A stretch of DNA of 64,000 nt from Microvirga sp. TS319 (GTDB lineage: Bacteria > Pseudomonadota > Alphaproteobacteria > Rhizobiales > Beijerinckiaceae): positions 1,897,001 to 1,961,000 of the forward strand of contig NZ_JBGGGT010000002.1 in NCBI RefSeq assembly GCF_041276405.1, given 5' to 3'. Within the stretch, counting starts at the first letter, position 1; each line of letters starts with the position of its first letter. Positions 9,401-19,480 of the stretch are shown in pieces. The notes beneath the pieces were generated by a model. That model saw only the letters and a list, made by a program, of their open reading frames with translations, had not been told where the DNA came from and searched no databases. A program made the position numbers and the translations under genes.

Positions 9401-10333
9401 ATGCAGCCCGAGAGCACGACAATCGCAACGGCGAGGCCGGGAGGAACCGGCTCTCACGAACCGGCTCGCGCATCGAGCGGGCCGGTTGCGGTTCTGGCGG
9501 GAGGCGGACGCCTTCCGCTTCAGCTCGTCGACCATCTGGAGAAGACCGGCCAGGATTATCGCGTTCTCGCCTTCCGGGGCTTCGCGGCGGCCGAGCTGCG
9601 CGGCAAGGCGCATGCGAATGTGGACCTTCTCGATCTCAAGACCATCCTGAAAACCCTCGATGGGTGGAAGCCCCGCGCCGTCTCCCTCGCCGGAGCGGTA
9701 CGCCGTCCCGGCTTCTCCGCCTTGCTCGGCGCCTATTCGGCCATGCGCAACATGCAGGAGGTCAAGGAGGTCATCACCCGGGGCGACGACCAGGTGCTGC
9801 GCGGAGCCGTGATGCTCATCGAGGAGCGCGGTCATCGGGTGATCGGCGCCCATGAACTTGCTCCCGATCTCGTCGCGTCCCGCTCTCTCAGGGGGGGGCA
9901 GGAGCCGAACGAGGACGACCGGCGGGCCATCGCTGTGGGTCTCGATCTCCTGGCCTCGCTGTCGGCCTTCGACATCGGGCAGGGAGCCGTGATCGCCCGC
10001 AATCACGTGCTCGCCATCGAAGGCCCGGAGGGCACGGACCGGATGCTCACCCGGGTTGCGCATCTGCGGCAGTCGTGGTTCGGGCTGCGCCGCCGCAAGG
10101 AGGGCGGAGTGCTCATCAAGGCCGCCAAGCGCGGTCAGGATCTGCGTGTCGACATGCCCACCATCGGCCCCCGGACCGTTGCCGAAGCCGCGAAGGCGGG
10201 CCTCTCCGGCATCGCGATCGGCGCCGGCTCCACATTCGTGCTGGAACAGGATGAAACGCTGCGTCTCGCGGACCGTCTCGGCCTCTTCCTCGTCACGGTC
10301 GCGCTGCCCTGGATGGAGGCCGGACATGAGTGA
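9401..10333 (+). CDS. lpxI: UDP-2,3-diacylglucosamine pyrophosphatase LpxI
   Basis: Cleaves UDP-2,3-diacylglucosamine to lipid X and UMP; in alphaproteobacteria LpxI replaces the unrelated LpxH. The protein has the two-domain architecture of the family: an N-terminal UDP-binding domain (VAVLAGGGRLPLQLVDHLEK) and a C-terminal catalytic domain (GQDLRVDMPTIGPRTVAEAA, then GLSGIAIGAGSTFVLEQDE). ATG 9401 gives 310 residues; a TTG at 9389 in the same frame would overlap the lpxA stop. The extra 25 or so N-terminal residues before VAVLAGGG are polar and poorly conserved, so the exact start is uncertain. Its stop overlaps the lpxB ATG. Confidence 0.94.
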   Translation: MQPESTTIATARPGGTGSHEPARASSGPVAVLAGGGRLPLQLVDHLEKTGQDYRVLAFRGFAAAELRGKAHANVDLLDLKTILKTLDGWKPRAVSLAGAVRRPGFSALLGAYSAMRNMQEVKEVITRGDDQVLRGAVMLIEERGHRVIGAHELAPDLVASRSLRGGQEPNEDDRRAIAVGLDLLASLSAFDIGQGAVIARNHVLAIEGPEGTDRMLTRVAHLRQSWFGLRRRKEGGVLIKAAKRGQDLRVDMPTIGPRTVAEAAKAGLSGIAIGAGSTFVLEQDETLRLADRLGLFLVTVALPWMEAGHE

Positions 10334-11654
10334 GCCGCCCGTCCCAGCGCATCGTGCGGACCCAGCGGACGGGGCTCGCGAAAAGTGGACCCGGTTTTCA
10401 CGAAACTGGCCCTTCGGGTCCGCTCGAACGACGCGCTCGTCTAAGAAGAGAGCGTCGGATTCAATCCCACAAGTGGATTCCACTTTTGGGGCCGATGCTC
10501 CAACGATCTGGATCGTCGCCGGCGAGGAATCCGGCGACCAGCTCGGCGCGAAACTGATGCGCGCCCTGAAGGCGAGGCTAGGAGCGGAGGCCCTGCGCTT
10601 CGGCGGCGTCGGCGGGCATGCCATGGCGGCGGAGGGCCTGAAAAGCCTGTTTCCGCTCCAGGACATCGCTGTCATGGGCATCGTTGCCGTCATCGGGCGA
10701 TTGCCGACGGTGCTCAACCGCATCCGCATGACGGCGGACGCGGCCGTGGCCGCGGATCCCGATCTCCTCGTGATCATCGACAGTCCCGATTTCACCCATC
10801 GCGTGGCCCGGGCCGTACGCAGGCGCGCGCCGCATATCCCGGTCGTCGATTACGTGAGCCCCTCCGTCTGGGCCTGGCGTCCGGGCCGGGCGGCGAAGAT
10901 GCGCGCCTATGTCGATCACGTCCTGGCGCTGCTGCCCTTCGAGCCCGAGGCGCACAAGCGTCTCGGCGGACCTCCGACCACCTATGTGGGACACCCGCTC
11001 ATCGAGCGCCTCGCGGAGGTCAGGCCGGCTTCCGGCGAGCGCGGCTCGGATCCGGATGCTCCTCTGAAGCTCCTGGTGCTCCCCGGCAGCCGGCGCTCGG
11101 AGGTCAGCCGTCTGATGGAGCCCTTCGGCGAAGCGCTGGCGCTCCTGAAGGCCCAGGCGCCTCGGACCTTCGAGATCACGATTCCCGCAGTCTCGCACCT
11201 TGCCGACGAGATCAAGGCGCGCGCGGAAACATGGGGCGTGAAGCCCAGGATCGTGCTCGGCGAAGCCGCGAAGTGGGAGGCCTTCCGTCAAGCCGATCTG
11301 GCGCTCGCCGCCTCGGGCACCGTGACCCTGGAACTCGGGCTCTCGGGCGTGCCGATGGTCGTGGCCTATCGCGTCTCGAAGATCGAGGAAGTGCTGAAAT
11401 ACCTCATCAAGGCGCCATCCATCGTGCTGACCAATCTGGTGCTCGGCGAGAACGTCATTCCCGAACTCATCCAGTGGGATTGCACGCCCGAGAAGCTCAG
11501 GGACGCCGTGCTGCCTCTCATGAGCGACAGCGTCGAACGGCGGCGGCAGGTCGCGGCCTTCGAAAAGCTCGACGAGCTGATGCAGATCGGCGTTGAAGCG
11601 CCGAGCGAGCGAGCGGCACGGATCGTGGGTGAGGTGCTCGCAGCGCGTCGCTGA
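10326..11654 (+). CDS. lpxB: Lipid-A-disaccharide synthase with repeat-derived N-terminal insert
   Basis: Glycosyltransferase (GT19) that joins lipid X to UDP-2,3-diacylglucosamine to form the lipid A disaccharide on the inner membrane. The family N-terminus TIWIVAGEESGDQLGAKLM appears only at about residue 60, where other LpxB proteins have it within the first 10 residues; VDYVSPSVWAWRPGRA and the C-terminal AASGTVTLELGLSGVPMVV are also typical. The ATG at 10326 overlaps the lpxI stop (ATGAGTGA), as expected for a coupled start. Between about 10346 and 10502 the frame runs without a stop through a copy of the dispersed palindromic repeat, adding about 50 residues; total 442 against the usual 390 or so. 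An in-frame GTG at 10473, inside the repeat, would give 393 residues and may be the working start. Confidence 0.93.
   Translation: MSEPPVPAHRADPADGAREKWTRFSRNWPFGSARTTRSSKKRASDSIPQVDSTFGADAPTIWIVAGEESGDQLGAKLMRALKARLGAEALRFGGVGGHAMAAEGLKSLFPLQDIAVMGIVAVIGRLPTVLNRIRMTADAAVAADPDLLVIIDSPDFTHRVARAVRRRAPHIPVVDYVSPSVWAWRPGRAAKMRAYVDHVLALLPFEPEAHKRLGGPPTTYVGHPLIERLAEVRPASGERGSDPDAPLKLLVLPGSRRSEVSRLMEPFGEALALLKAQAPRTFEITIPAVSHLADEIKARAETWGVKPRIVLGEAAKWEAFRQADLALAASGTVTLELGLSGVPMVVAYRVSKIEEVLKYLIKAPSIVLTNLVLGENVIPELIQWDCTPEKLRDAVLPLMSDSVERRRQVAAFEKLDELMQIGVEAPSERAARIVGEVLAARR
10346..10502. repeat. Palindromic repeat (two-hairpin copy) inside lpxB
   Basis: First hairpin: arms AGCGCATCGTGCGG and CGAACGACGCGCT, with the family core GCGAAAAGTGGACCCGGTTTTC between. 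Second hairpin: GAGCGTCGGATT ... GGGGCCGATGCTCC. The order and sequence match the copies at 39184-39293 and 62525-62637. All codons of the lpxB frame remain open across it. Borders are approximate. Confidence 0.85.
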
Positions 11655-11666
11655 TCGATTGCGCGC

Positions 11667-11695
11667 GTCATGCCCGGCCTTGTACCGGGCATGAC
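11667..11695. repeat. Hairpin of a second palindromic family
   Basis: A perfect 11-bp inverted repeat GTCATGCCCGG / CCGGGCATGAC around CTTGTA-type loop, beginning 12 bases after the lpxB stop. It resembles the ATGGCCGGC/GCCGGCCAT and ATGCCC/GGGCAT hairpins after pdhC (52474-52561). It may help terminate lpxB, but no T run follows. Confidence 0.6.
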
Positions 11696-11711
11696 GGCTT
11701 CTATGGAGCGT

Positions 11712-11760
11712 TAGAGCATCGAACGCAAAAGTGGGGACCGGTTTTGCGTCCGATGCTCTA
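11712..11760. repeat. Palindromic repeat, single hairpin
   Basis: A 49-base near-perfect palindrome: TAGAGCATCG-A-ACGCAAAA on the left and TTTTGCGT-C-CGATGCTCTA on the right, around GTGGGGACCGG. It begins TAG and ends CTA. It lies between the convergent lpxB and agmatinase-family genes. Confidence 0.85.
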
Positions 11761-11795
11761 GCCGTTCATCGTCCCGGCGACATGAACCCGGAGTT

Positions 11796-12707
11796 TCAAG
11801 CCTGCCGGACGATGGTGCCGATTACATTGACGATGAGGCGCGCGGCGGTCAGGGCCGACACGCCGTCGATATCAGCGGGAGGATAGAGCTCGACAATGTC
11901 GAATCCCGCGATCCTGGCCCGCCTGCCGAGACCTGCGATCATGTCGATCACCTGCGTGTAGGTGAGCCCGCCGGGTGCGCGTGCCGCTACGCCCGGCATG
12001 ATGCTGGGATCGAGCCCGTCGCAGTCGAGGGTGACGACGACTCGCGCTCCTTCCGGAATGTGCCGGAGAGCGGCATCGATGCCCTGTGCGTGTACCTCGC
12101 GGGCGGTCACGATGCAGCTGCCATAGCGCTGCGCCGCTTCGATTTCCGTGAGGCGCGCGCTCCCGACGCTCCGGATGCCGACCTGCACGATGCCGGCGAC
12201 GTGCGGCATCTCGCTCGCCCGGCGCATGGGGTTGGAATAGCCGTAGCGTTCGCCATGCAGCTCGTCGCGCCAGTCGATATGGGCGTCAATCTGGAGGATC
12301 CAGATCGGCCCATGATCCGCAAAGCCGGCGAAGAACGGGATGGGCACGGAATCGTCGCCACCGAGGAGGATCGGTACGGCCGGCACTGCAAGGACCTCGC
12401 GTGTCTTCGCCTCGATCCGGGCCCGGTTGCCGACATTGTCGTGCATGACGGTTGGGATATCGCCAGCGTCGATACAGCAGATGGGCTTTCCGTTGAAGAG
12501 CGGGCCGCCGAGATCGAAATCCCAGTGATCGAGGAGCGCGGCATCGTCCTGGCTCGCGGCGCGGATAGCGTCCGCAGCCAAGGCATGGCCGCTACTGTCA
12601 CTTTCGGGATAGGTGCTGCCGTGACCGGCCCCGAAAATCACCGCACGAGGCACGTGGCCATCGGCGAGGCGCTTGGGAAGGCCGAGAAACGGAGGTGAGG
12701 CGGTCAT
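11796..12707 (-). CDS. Arginase/agmatinase-family ureohydrolase
   Basis: Binuclear manganese enzyme of the ureohydrolase superfamily; members hydrolyse agmatine, arginine, guanidinobutyrate or similar guanidino compounds. Metal-binding motifs in order are ILLGGDDSVPI (about residue 115), LQIDAHIDWRDE (about 138) and VVVTLDCDGLDPSIMPG (about 226), then IAGFDIVELYPPADIDG. The first motif reads GGDDS where many members have GGDHS; this variant is known in parts of the agmatinase subfamily, so it need not mean loss of activity. Length 303 fits agmatinase-like proteins. There is no polyamine neighbour, so the substrate is not assigned. It is transcribed away from gltA's 3' end and convergent to lpxB. 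Confidence 0.88.
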   Translation of the reverse strand: MTASPPFLGLPKRLADGHVPRAVIFGAGHGSTYPESDSSGHALAADAIRAASQDDAALLDHWDFDLGGPLFNGKPICCIDAGDIPTVMHDNVGNRARIEAKTREVLAVPAVPILLGGDDSVPIPFFAGFADHGPIWILQIDAHIDWRDELHGERYGYSNPMRRASEMPHVAGIVQVGIRSVGSARLTEIEAAQRYGSCIVTAREVHAQGIDAALRHIPEGARVVVTLDCDGLDPSIMPGVAARAPGGLTYTQVIDMIAGLGRRARIAGFDIVELYPPADIDGVSALTAARLIVNVIGTIVRQA

Positions 12708-12812
12708 CTCTTGACGGTCCTGATGATGTTTCGCCGAGGGTCCAGGTTCGGGACGCAGGATGAGGCCTCATGCGGCGGAGGTGAATCCTACTCCCGACCG
12801 AGCGCTGCCGCA

Positions 12813-12838
12813 AAAAAGGGGCCTTTCGGCCCCTTTTT
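12813..12838 (-). terminator. Rho-independent terminator of gltA
   Basis: The palindrome AAAAAGGGGCC-TTTC-GGCCCCTTTTT lies 22 bases past the gltA stop. Read on the minus strand it is a GC-rich stem with a GAAA loop followed by a T run. It is symmetrical, so it could act on both strands. Confidence 0.85.
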
Positions 12839-12859
12839 CTTGTTCCGCTATCCGTGTTC

Positions 12860-14149
<1,290 letters not shown>

Positions 14150-14322
14150 GGGTCTTCGACCTTTCAGCAGGAGGCCGGGCATAACCTAGAGCAACCAAGT
14201 GTTCCGGGGAGGCCCCGGATTCGGGCTGCCGCACCGAGGTCAGCCGGTCGGTGGGAGAATGGTCCCCTCGGTAGCTTATCCGTTGGTGAGGGGCAAGCAC
14301 GTCTATTGGTGGTATGCGCCTG

Positions 14323-15750
14323 CTATGCAGCAGGCGCACCGCTCATTTGGTCCTGAAGGCGCAACAGGGTTTCCTCGCGGCCGAGAACCGCCATGACGTC
14401 GAAGAGGCCGGGCGAAGTGGCGCGGCCGGTGAGCGCTGCGCGCAGGGGTTGCGCCACCTGGCCGAGCTTCGCGCCGATGGATTCCGCATGCTCGCGCACG
14501 ACGGCTTCCACGCTCTGGGCGTTCCAGTCCGACACGGCCTGCAGCTTCTCGACGATTCCGGCAAGGCGCGCACGGCCGTCCGCGAGCAGGGTTGCTGCCT
14601 TCTCGTCCGCCTTCAGGGGACGCTGGGCATAGAGATAATAGGCGCTGTCCAGGAGCTCGACGAGGGTCTTGGCGCGTTCCTTCAGGCCCGGCATGGCGGC
14701 CAGGAGCTTCTGCCGCAGATCCGGGTCGAAGGTGGGGCCGAGGCCGCGCTCGGGACCGATCTCGGGCAGGATGGCTTCGATGGCCTGGACGAGGTCCTCG
14801 TCCGGCGACAGGCGCATGTAATGGCCGTTGAGATTCTCGAGCTTCACGAAGTCGAAGCGCGCGGGCGAGCGACCGATATTCTTGAGATCGAAAGCCTGGA
14901 CCATCTCGTCGGTGGAGAAGATCTCCTGGTCGCCGTGGCTCCAGCCGAGGCGCACGAGGTAGTTGCGCAGCGCCGCCGGCAGGTAGCCGAGGCTCCGGTA
15001 GGCCTCGACGCCGAGCGCGCCGTGGCGCTTCGACAGCTTGGCGCCGTCTGGCCCGTGAATGAGCGGGACATGCGCCATCTTCGGCACATCCCAGCCCATC
15101 GCCTGATAGATCTGCGTCTGGCGGGCCGCATTCGTGAGATGGTCGTCGCCGCGGATCACATGGGTCACGCCCATGTCGTGATCGTCCACCACCACGGCGA
15201 GCATATAGGTCGGCGTTCCGTCCGAGCGCAGCAGCACCAGGTCGTCGAGGTCCTTGTTCTGCCAGACCACGCGGCCCTGCACCTCGTCCTCGACCACGGT
15301 CTCGCCCTCGGCGGGAGCCTTGAGGCGGATGACGGGCTTCACACCTTCGGGAGCCTCGGACGGGTCGCGGTCGCGCCAACGCCCATCGTAGCGGGAGGGG
15401 CGGCCTTCCCGGCGGGCGGTCTCGCGCATCTCCTCGAGTTCTTGCTGGGTGGCGTAGCAGTAATAGGCGCGGCCCTGAGCGAGCAGCGTCTCGGCGACCT
15501 CGCGATGCCGGGCCGCGCGGGAAAACTGATAGACCACGTCGCCGTCCCAATCGAGGCCGAGCCATTTCAGGCCGTCCAGGATCGCCTCGATGGCCGCCTC
15601 CGTCGAGCGTTCCCGGTCCGTGTCCTCGATCCGCAGCAGCATCTTGCCCCCGTTACGCTTGGCATAGAGCCAATTGAACAGGGCCGTGCGTCCCCCGCCG
15701 ATATGCAGGAAGCCGGTGGGCGAGGGAGCGAAGCGGGTGACAACGGTCAT
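14323..15750 (-). CDS. gltX: Glutamate--tRNA ligase
   Basis: Class I aminoacyl-tRNA synthetase charging tRNA-Glu (and, in organisms using GatCAB, possibly tRNA-Gln). The HIGH-type motif is [19 protein letters not shown] at about residues 7-25 and the KMSKS-type motif is [12 protein letters not shown] at about 240. The C-terminal half contains the helical anticodon-binding domain. Length 475 is normal. It is divergent from comEC with a 142-base gap. Alphaproteobacteria often carry two GltX paralogues; only this one is in the window. Confidence 0.96.
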   Translation of the reverse strand: MTVVTRFAPSPTGFLHIGGGRTALFNWLYAKRNGGKMLLRIEDTDRERSTEAAIEAILDGLKWLGLDWDGDVVYQFSRAARHREVAETLLAQGRAYYCYATQQELEEMRETARREGRPSRYDGRWRDRDPSEAPEGVKPVIRLKAPAEGETVVEDEVQGRVVWQNKDLDDLVLLRSDGTPTYMLAVVVDDHDMGVTHVIRGDDHLTNAARQTQIYQAMGWDVPKMAHVPLIHGPDGAKLSKRHGALGVEAYRSLGYLPAALRNYLVRLGWSHGDQEIFSTDEMVQAFDLKNIGRSPARFDFVKLENLNGHYMRLSPDEDLVQAIEAILPEIGPERGLGPTFDPDLRQKLLAAMPGLKERAKTLVELLDSAYYLYAQRPLKADEKAATLLADGRARLAGIVEKLQAVSDWNAQSVEAVVREHAESIGAKLGQVAQPLRAALTGRATSPGLFDVMAVLGREETLLRLQDQMSGAPAA

Positions 15751-15892
15751 CGCGGGGAACCTTCGTTGAAACTCTAAAATGATTGCGCGGCTTTAGCGGC
15801 AAGCTCGCCTTCGTTCGGCTCATCCACAGGGCGGCTTGGGCCGTAGCGTGGGCTCGTCTACCATGCAACCGAGCTCGCGTTAAGCCATAGCC

Positions 15893-18163
15893 ATGACGGT
15901 AGACAACAAAGGAGAGCCCGGCCGGATCCCGCGCAGCCCAGCGCGGGCCATGGCGCTGCCGCGCCCGTCCGGCCTCGTCCTGGATTGGAGCGCTCTCGAC
16001 GGAAGGGAATGGCTCCGGCGGTGCCTCGCGGACGAGGTCGCGCAGCGCCGGCTCTTTCCCTGGCTCGCGGTGTGCTTCGGCCTGGGGGTGCTCCTGTTCT
16101 TCCAGGCGGAGGCGCCTTCGCTCTGGGCCCCGCTCGGCGCTTTCGCCCTGAGCGCGGCCGCGGCCGTGCGGCTGCGCGAGAAGCTGCCGGCCCTCGTTCT
16201 CAGCATCGGTCTCGCGGCCGCATTCGCGGGATTTTCGGCCGGGATCGTCCGCACGCGCAGCGTTGCGGCGCCGGTTCTGACGCGCATGACGATTGCGCCG
16301 GTCTCGGGTTTCGTCGAGGCCGTCGAGGATCGTGACCACGGTCAGCGCGTCCTCCTGCGGGTGGTCTCGCTGCAAGGCGTGCCCGATACTGAGCGGCCGC
16401 AGCGCGTGCGCGTTTCCGTCCGCAGGAGCGTTGCGCTGTCCGCCGGCCAGTTCGTCACGGGCAATGCGCGTCTGCTCCCGCCGCCGCAGCCCGCCCGGCC
16501 CGGCGGATACGACTTCGCGCGCGACGCCTATTACAAGGGGATCGGCGCGGTCGGCTCGTTTACGGGCCGCGTGGGGCAGGCCGAACCGCCGACCGCGCCC
16601 GACTGGTCCCTGTGGCTTGCCGCCCATGTGGACGCGGCGCGCAACACGCTCACCCATCGCATCGCGTCGGTTATCGGCGGCCCTGCGGGCGGCGTCGGCG
16701 CGGCGCTCGTCACCGGAAAGCGCGGCCTCATCGGCACGCCCACGAACGACGTGCTGCGCGCAGCCGGCATCTACCACATCGTCTCCATCTCTGGTCTTCA
16801 CATGGTGCTTGCGGCGGGAACGTTCTTCTGGATCGTGCGCGCGCTTCTCGCGCTCGGTCCTGGGCTCGCTCTGCTCTGGCCGGTGAAGAAGATCGCCGCC
16901 GTCGCGGCGATGATCGGGGCCACGGCCTATTGCGTCTTTTCGGGTTCGGACGTGGCCACTGAGCGCTCGCTCATCATGACGCTCGTGATGTTCGGGGCCG
17001 TGCTGGCGGATCGCCCCGCGTTGAGCATGCGCAACCTCTCGATCGCGGCACTCATCGTGCTCGCACGCGAGCCCGAGGCGCTGCTGGGACCGAGCTTTCA
17101 AATGTCCTTCGGTGCGGTGGCCGCGATGATGACGCTCGTGCCGCTGCTGCAACGGGAAAAAGCAGAGAGCAGGCCCGCGACGCTCATCGACAGAGGATTG
17201 TCCTGGGCCGGGCGCTCGGCCCTCTCTCTCGTCACGACGACCCTCGTCGCGACCTTCGCGACGGCGCCGTTCTCGGCCTACCATTTCCAGAGCCTCAATC
17301 CCTACGGCCTGATCGGCAATGCGCTCGCCCTGCCGCTCGTGTCCCTCGTTGTCATGCCGGCCGCCGTTCTCGGCGTCCTGGCCTATCCCTTCGGTCTCGA
17401 CGGACCGGTCTGGGCCGTGATGGGATTCGCCGTCGCGCAGGTGCTCGACGTCTCGGCCTGGGTCGGCGCTTTCAGCGGATCGACGCTCGTCGTGCCCGCG
17501 CTTGGCATTGGCGGATTGGCGCTGTTGAGCGCGGGCCTCCTCGCGCTGACGATTCCGGCCTCGAACCTGAGATGGCTTGCGCTCGTTCCCGTCGGCGCGG
17601 GATTGGCTTTCGCCGCGACGCCGCCGCGCTACGACATCTATGTCGACCGCGATGGGTCGGGGGCTGCGATCCGCGATCCGGGCGGGCGGCTCGCGCTGGT
17701 CGGCAAGCCGTCCGGTTTCGTCGCCGAGCAATGGCTGCGCGCCGATGGCGACGGACGGAATGCCGAGGACGTCTCGCTCAAGGAGGCCGCGCGGTGCGAC
17801 AGGCTGGGCTGCGTCGTGGAAACCTCGGCGCATCGCAGCGTCGCCTTCGTGCAGGAGGCGGCTGCGTTCGAGGAAGATTGCCGCCGCGCCGCCATCGTCC
17901 TCACGCGCCTCGATGCGCCGGACCATTGCGGGGCGGCCGTCGTGATCGATCGCAGGGTTCTCGCAGAGCGCGGCGCGACGGCGATCAGGCTCGGCACCGA
18001 CGCCGTGGAAATTCACTCGGTGAGGAAGGGCAGGGAGGTCCGGCCTTGGGCGGCCGCGGCGGAGGCCCGTTCCTCCGCTGCTCGGGAGGCGCCGCGCACG
18101 GCGCGACCGGCCCCCGAGCAGGAGTGGGCGGACGAGGATATCAGTAGCGCCGGACCAGACTGA
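15893..18163 (+). CDS. comEC: ComEC/Rec2-family membrane protein
   Basis: Inner-membrane channel family for uptake of single-stranded DNA in natural competence. The 756-residue protein has N-terminal transmembrane helices and a soluble DUF4131/OB-like segment (about 55-215), then the Competence domain (about 240-560) with the diagnostic [19 protein letters not shown] and many helices. The C-terminal part (about 575-720) occupies the place of the metallo-beta-lactamase-like domain but shows no HxHxDH zinc motif, as in several alphaproteobacterial members. Its last 23 bases overlap the lexA stop region tail to tail. Whether this organism takes up DNA cannot be judged here. Confidence 0.9.
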   Translation: MTVDNKGEPGRIPRSPARAMALPRPSGLVLDWSALDGREWLRRCLADEVAQRRLFPWLAVCFGLGVLLFFQAEAPSLWAPLGAFALSAAAAVRLREKLPALVLSIGLAAAFAGFSAGIVRTRSVAAPVLTRMTIAPVSGFVEAVEDRDHGQRVLLRVVSLQGVPDTERPQRVRVSVRRSVALSAGQFVTGNARLLPPPQPARPGGYDFARDAYYKGIGAVGSFTGRVGQAEPPTAPDWSLWLAAHVDAARNTLTHRIASVIGGPAGGVGAALVTGKRGLIGTPTNDVLRAAGIYHIVSISGLHMVLAAGTFFWIVRALLALGPGLALLWPVKKIAAVAAMIGATAYCVFSGSDVATERSLIMTLVMFGAVLADRPALSMRNLSIAALIVLAREPEALLGPSFQMSFGAVAAMMTLVPLLQREKAESRPATLIDRGLSWAGRSALSLVTTTLVATFATAPFSAYHFQSLNPYGLIGNALALPLVSLVVMPAAVLGVLAYPFGLDGPVWAVMGFAVAQVLDVSAWVGAFSGSTLVVPALGIGGLALLSAGLLALTIPASNLRWLALVPVGAGLAFAATPPRYDIYVDRDGSGAAIRDPGGRLALVGKPSGFVAEQWLRADGDGRNAEDVSLKEAARCDRLGCVVETSAHRSVAFVQEAAAFEEDCRRAAIVLTRLDAPDHCGAAVVIDRRVLAERGATAIRLGTDAVEIHSVRKGREVRPWAAAAEARSSAAREAPRTARPAPEQEWADEDISSAGPD

Positions 18164-18845
18164 CGAGCTTGCCCTGGATCTTCACCCGGTCTGGACCGAG
18201 CACCCGGGTCTCATAGGCCTGATTGGCGGCCTCGAGCGCGATGGAGGAGCCGCGGCGGCGGAAGCGCTTGAGGGTCGCCTCCTCGTCGTCGATGAGCGCC
18301 ACGATGATGTCGCCCGTATTGGCCGTGTCCTGCCTGCGGATCACCACGAGGTCCCCATCGAGAATGCCGGCTTCCACCATCGAGTCGCCGCGCACCTCCA
18401 GGGCGAAGTGATCGCCCTGGGAGAGGAAGTCGCCCGAGAGGGTGATGGAGTGGCTGCGGTTCTGGATCGCGGAGATCGGCGTACCGGCCGCGATCCGGCC
18501 CATGACGGGGATCGACGCGGTGTCGCGAAACCGCTCTTCGGCCACGGGCTGGGGCGCGGGCTTCTTCTCCGCGAGGCCGCCCTCGACCACGCTTGGGGTG
18601 AAGCGGCGCTGACCGGCGGCGGCGCCGACGGATTCGGGCAGGCGGATCACCTCGAGGGCGCGGGCGCGGTTCGGCAGGCGGCGGATGAAGCCGCGCTCCT
18701 CCAGCGCCGTGATGAGGCGGTGAATGCCGGATTTCGACTTGAGGTCGAGGGCATCCTTCATCTCGTCGAAGGACGGCGGAACCCCGGTTTCACGCAGCCG
18801 CTCATGGATGAAGCGGAGCAATTCGTGCTGCTTGCGCGTGAGCAT
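18141..18845 (-). CDS. lexA: SOS response repressor LexA
   Basis: Transcriptional repressor of the DNA-damage response that self-cleaves when RecA filaments form. The N-terminal winged helix ([19 protein letters not shown] ... [18 protein letters not shown]) occupies residues 1-70. The Ala-Gly cleavage site lies in [12 protein letters not shown] (about 117-128), the catalytic Ser in [12 protein letters not shown] and the catalytic Lys in DEEATLKRF. Length 234 is typical for rhizobial LexA. A perfect alphaproteobacterial LexA box lies 63 bases upstream of the ATG, so autorepression is expected. In related genomes moeA usually lies immediately upstream of lexA; here about 9 kb separates them. 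Confidence 0.96.
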   Translation of the reverse strand: MLTRKQHELLRFIHERLRETGVPPSFDEMKDALDLKSKSGIHRLITALEERGFIRRLPNRARALEVIRLPESVGAAAGQRRFTPSVVEGGLAEKKPAPQPVAEERFRDTASIPVMGRIAAGTPISAIQNRSHSITLSGDFLSQGDHFALEVRGDSMVEAGILDGDLVVIRRQDTANTGDIIVALIDDEEATLKRFRRRGSSIALEAANQAYETRVLGPDRVKIQGKLVSLVRRY

Positions 18846-18907
18846 GACAGACCCTTACTGCTCCCGAGTGGAGCGATTCTGGAAAACAAAGCGAGAACAA
18901 GGTAGCT

Positions 18908-18922
18908 GTTCCCGCTGTGTTC
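18908..18922 (-). promoter_or_regulatory. LexA (SOS) box upstream of lexA
   Basis: GTTC-CCGCTGT-GTTC on the plus strand (GAAC-N7-GAAC on the lexA strand) exactly matches the direct-repeat LexA operator known for alphaproteobacteria. It is 63 bases ahead of the lexA start codon. Confidence 0.85.
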
Positions 18923-19480
18923 CGCAAGCCCGTGTCCGAAGTGCCGTTTCGCCGAGGCGGAGTACCGGGTTCGACGCGGCAACCAGGCCGGCGCGGTTCG
19001 ACTGCCTGAGGCACGTGTGTCGAGCATGATGTTCGTCGAAATGGACGGGCCGCCTAGGCTCGAAGGTCGGCCGCCGAAAACGTGCAATCAAACAGAATAT
19101 TGCATCGATGCAAAGACAGTCTGCGGATTGTGCATCGTTGCCAGCACGGGTTGATCATCAGGCTACGGCGAGTGTGAGGCCAGGGGAGCCGTGACGGACT
19201 CCGTGGATGTGACAAATCCCAGGCGTTTTAGCCCATTCCTGAGTCTGTCCAATTGATCGGATCAGCGGAAACCGGATCCGGCGCGTAGGTGAGCGAGAAT
19301 AGCGTTGTCCGCGTATGTCAACGTGATCGATGCAACCTATGGTTCCAACCGCGCTCCGAGTTGGGCCCAACGGCAACGTCAGCTTGTGCCACAAATGTGA
19401 TACATCGTTGCAAGATCCCTTCCCTCTGCTATATTACGATATGTTAATACATGTCTCTGGCGCGTACGTAGGGGAAAGCC
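18923..19480. other. Non-coding region between lexA and first RTX gene, with clustered operator-like motif
   Basis: No convincing gene is seen. Four copies of a short motif ATCG(A/T)TGC(A/C)A occur: 19104-19113, 19134-19143, 19326-19335 and 19404-19413. The first is part of the perfect palindrome TTGCATCGATGCAA (19100-19113), and the last overlaps the candidate -35 box of the RTX gene. The cluster could be a binding array for a repressor or activator of that gene. The motif also resembles part of the dispersed repeat (GCATCGAACGCAA), so decayed repeat copies are an alternative. The rest has no recognisable content. Confidence 0.4.
19408..19435 (+). promoter_or_regulatory. Candidate promoter of first RTX gene
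   Basis: TTGCAA (19408-19413), a 16-base spacer and TATATT (19430-19435) lie 46 bases ahead of the ATG. The AT-rich sequence that follows, TACGATATGTTAATACATG, resembles elements upstream of the other RTX genes. Confidence 0.4.

Noticed and set aside
10326..10400. Frameshift or broken lpxB
   Set aside because: The frame is intact from the ATG to the stop and all downstream motifs are present; the oddity is an in-frame repeat, not a break.
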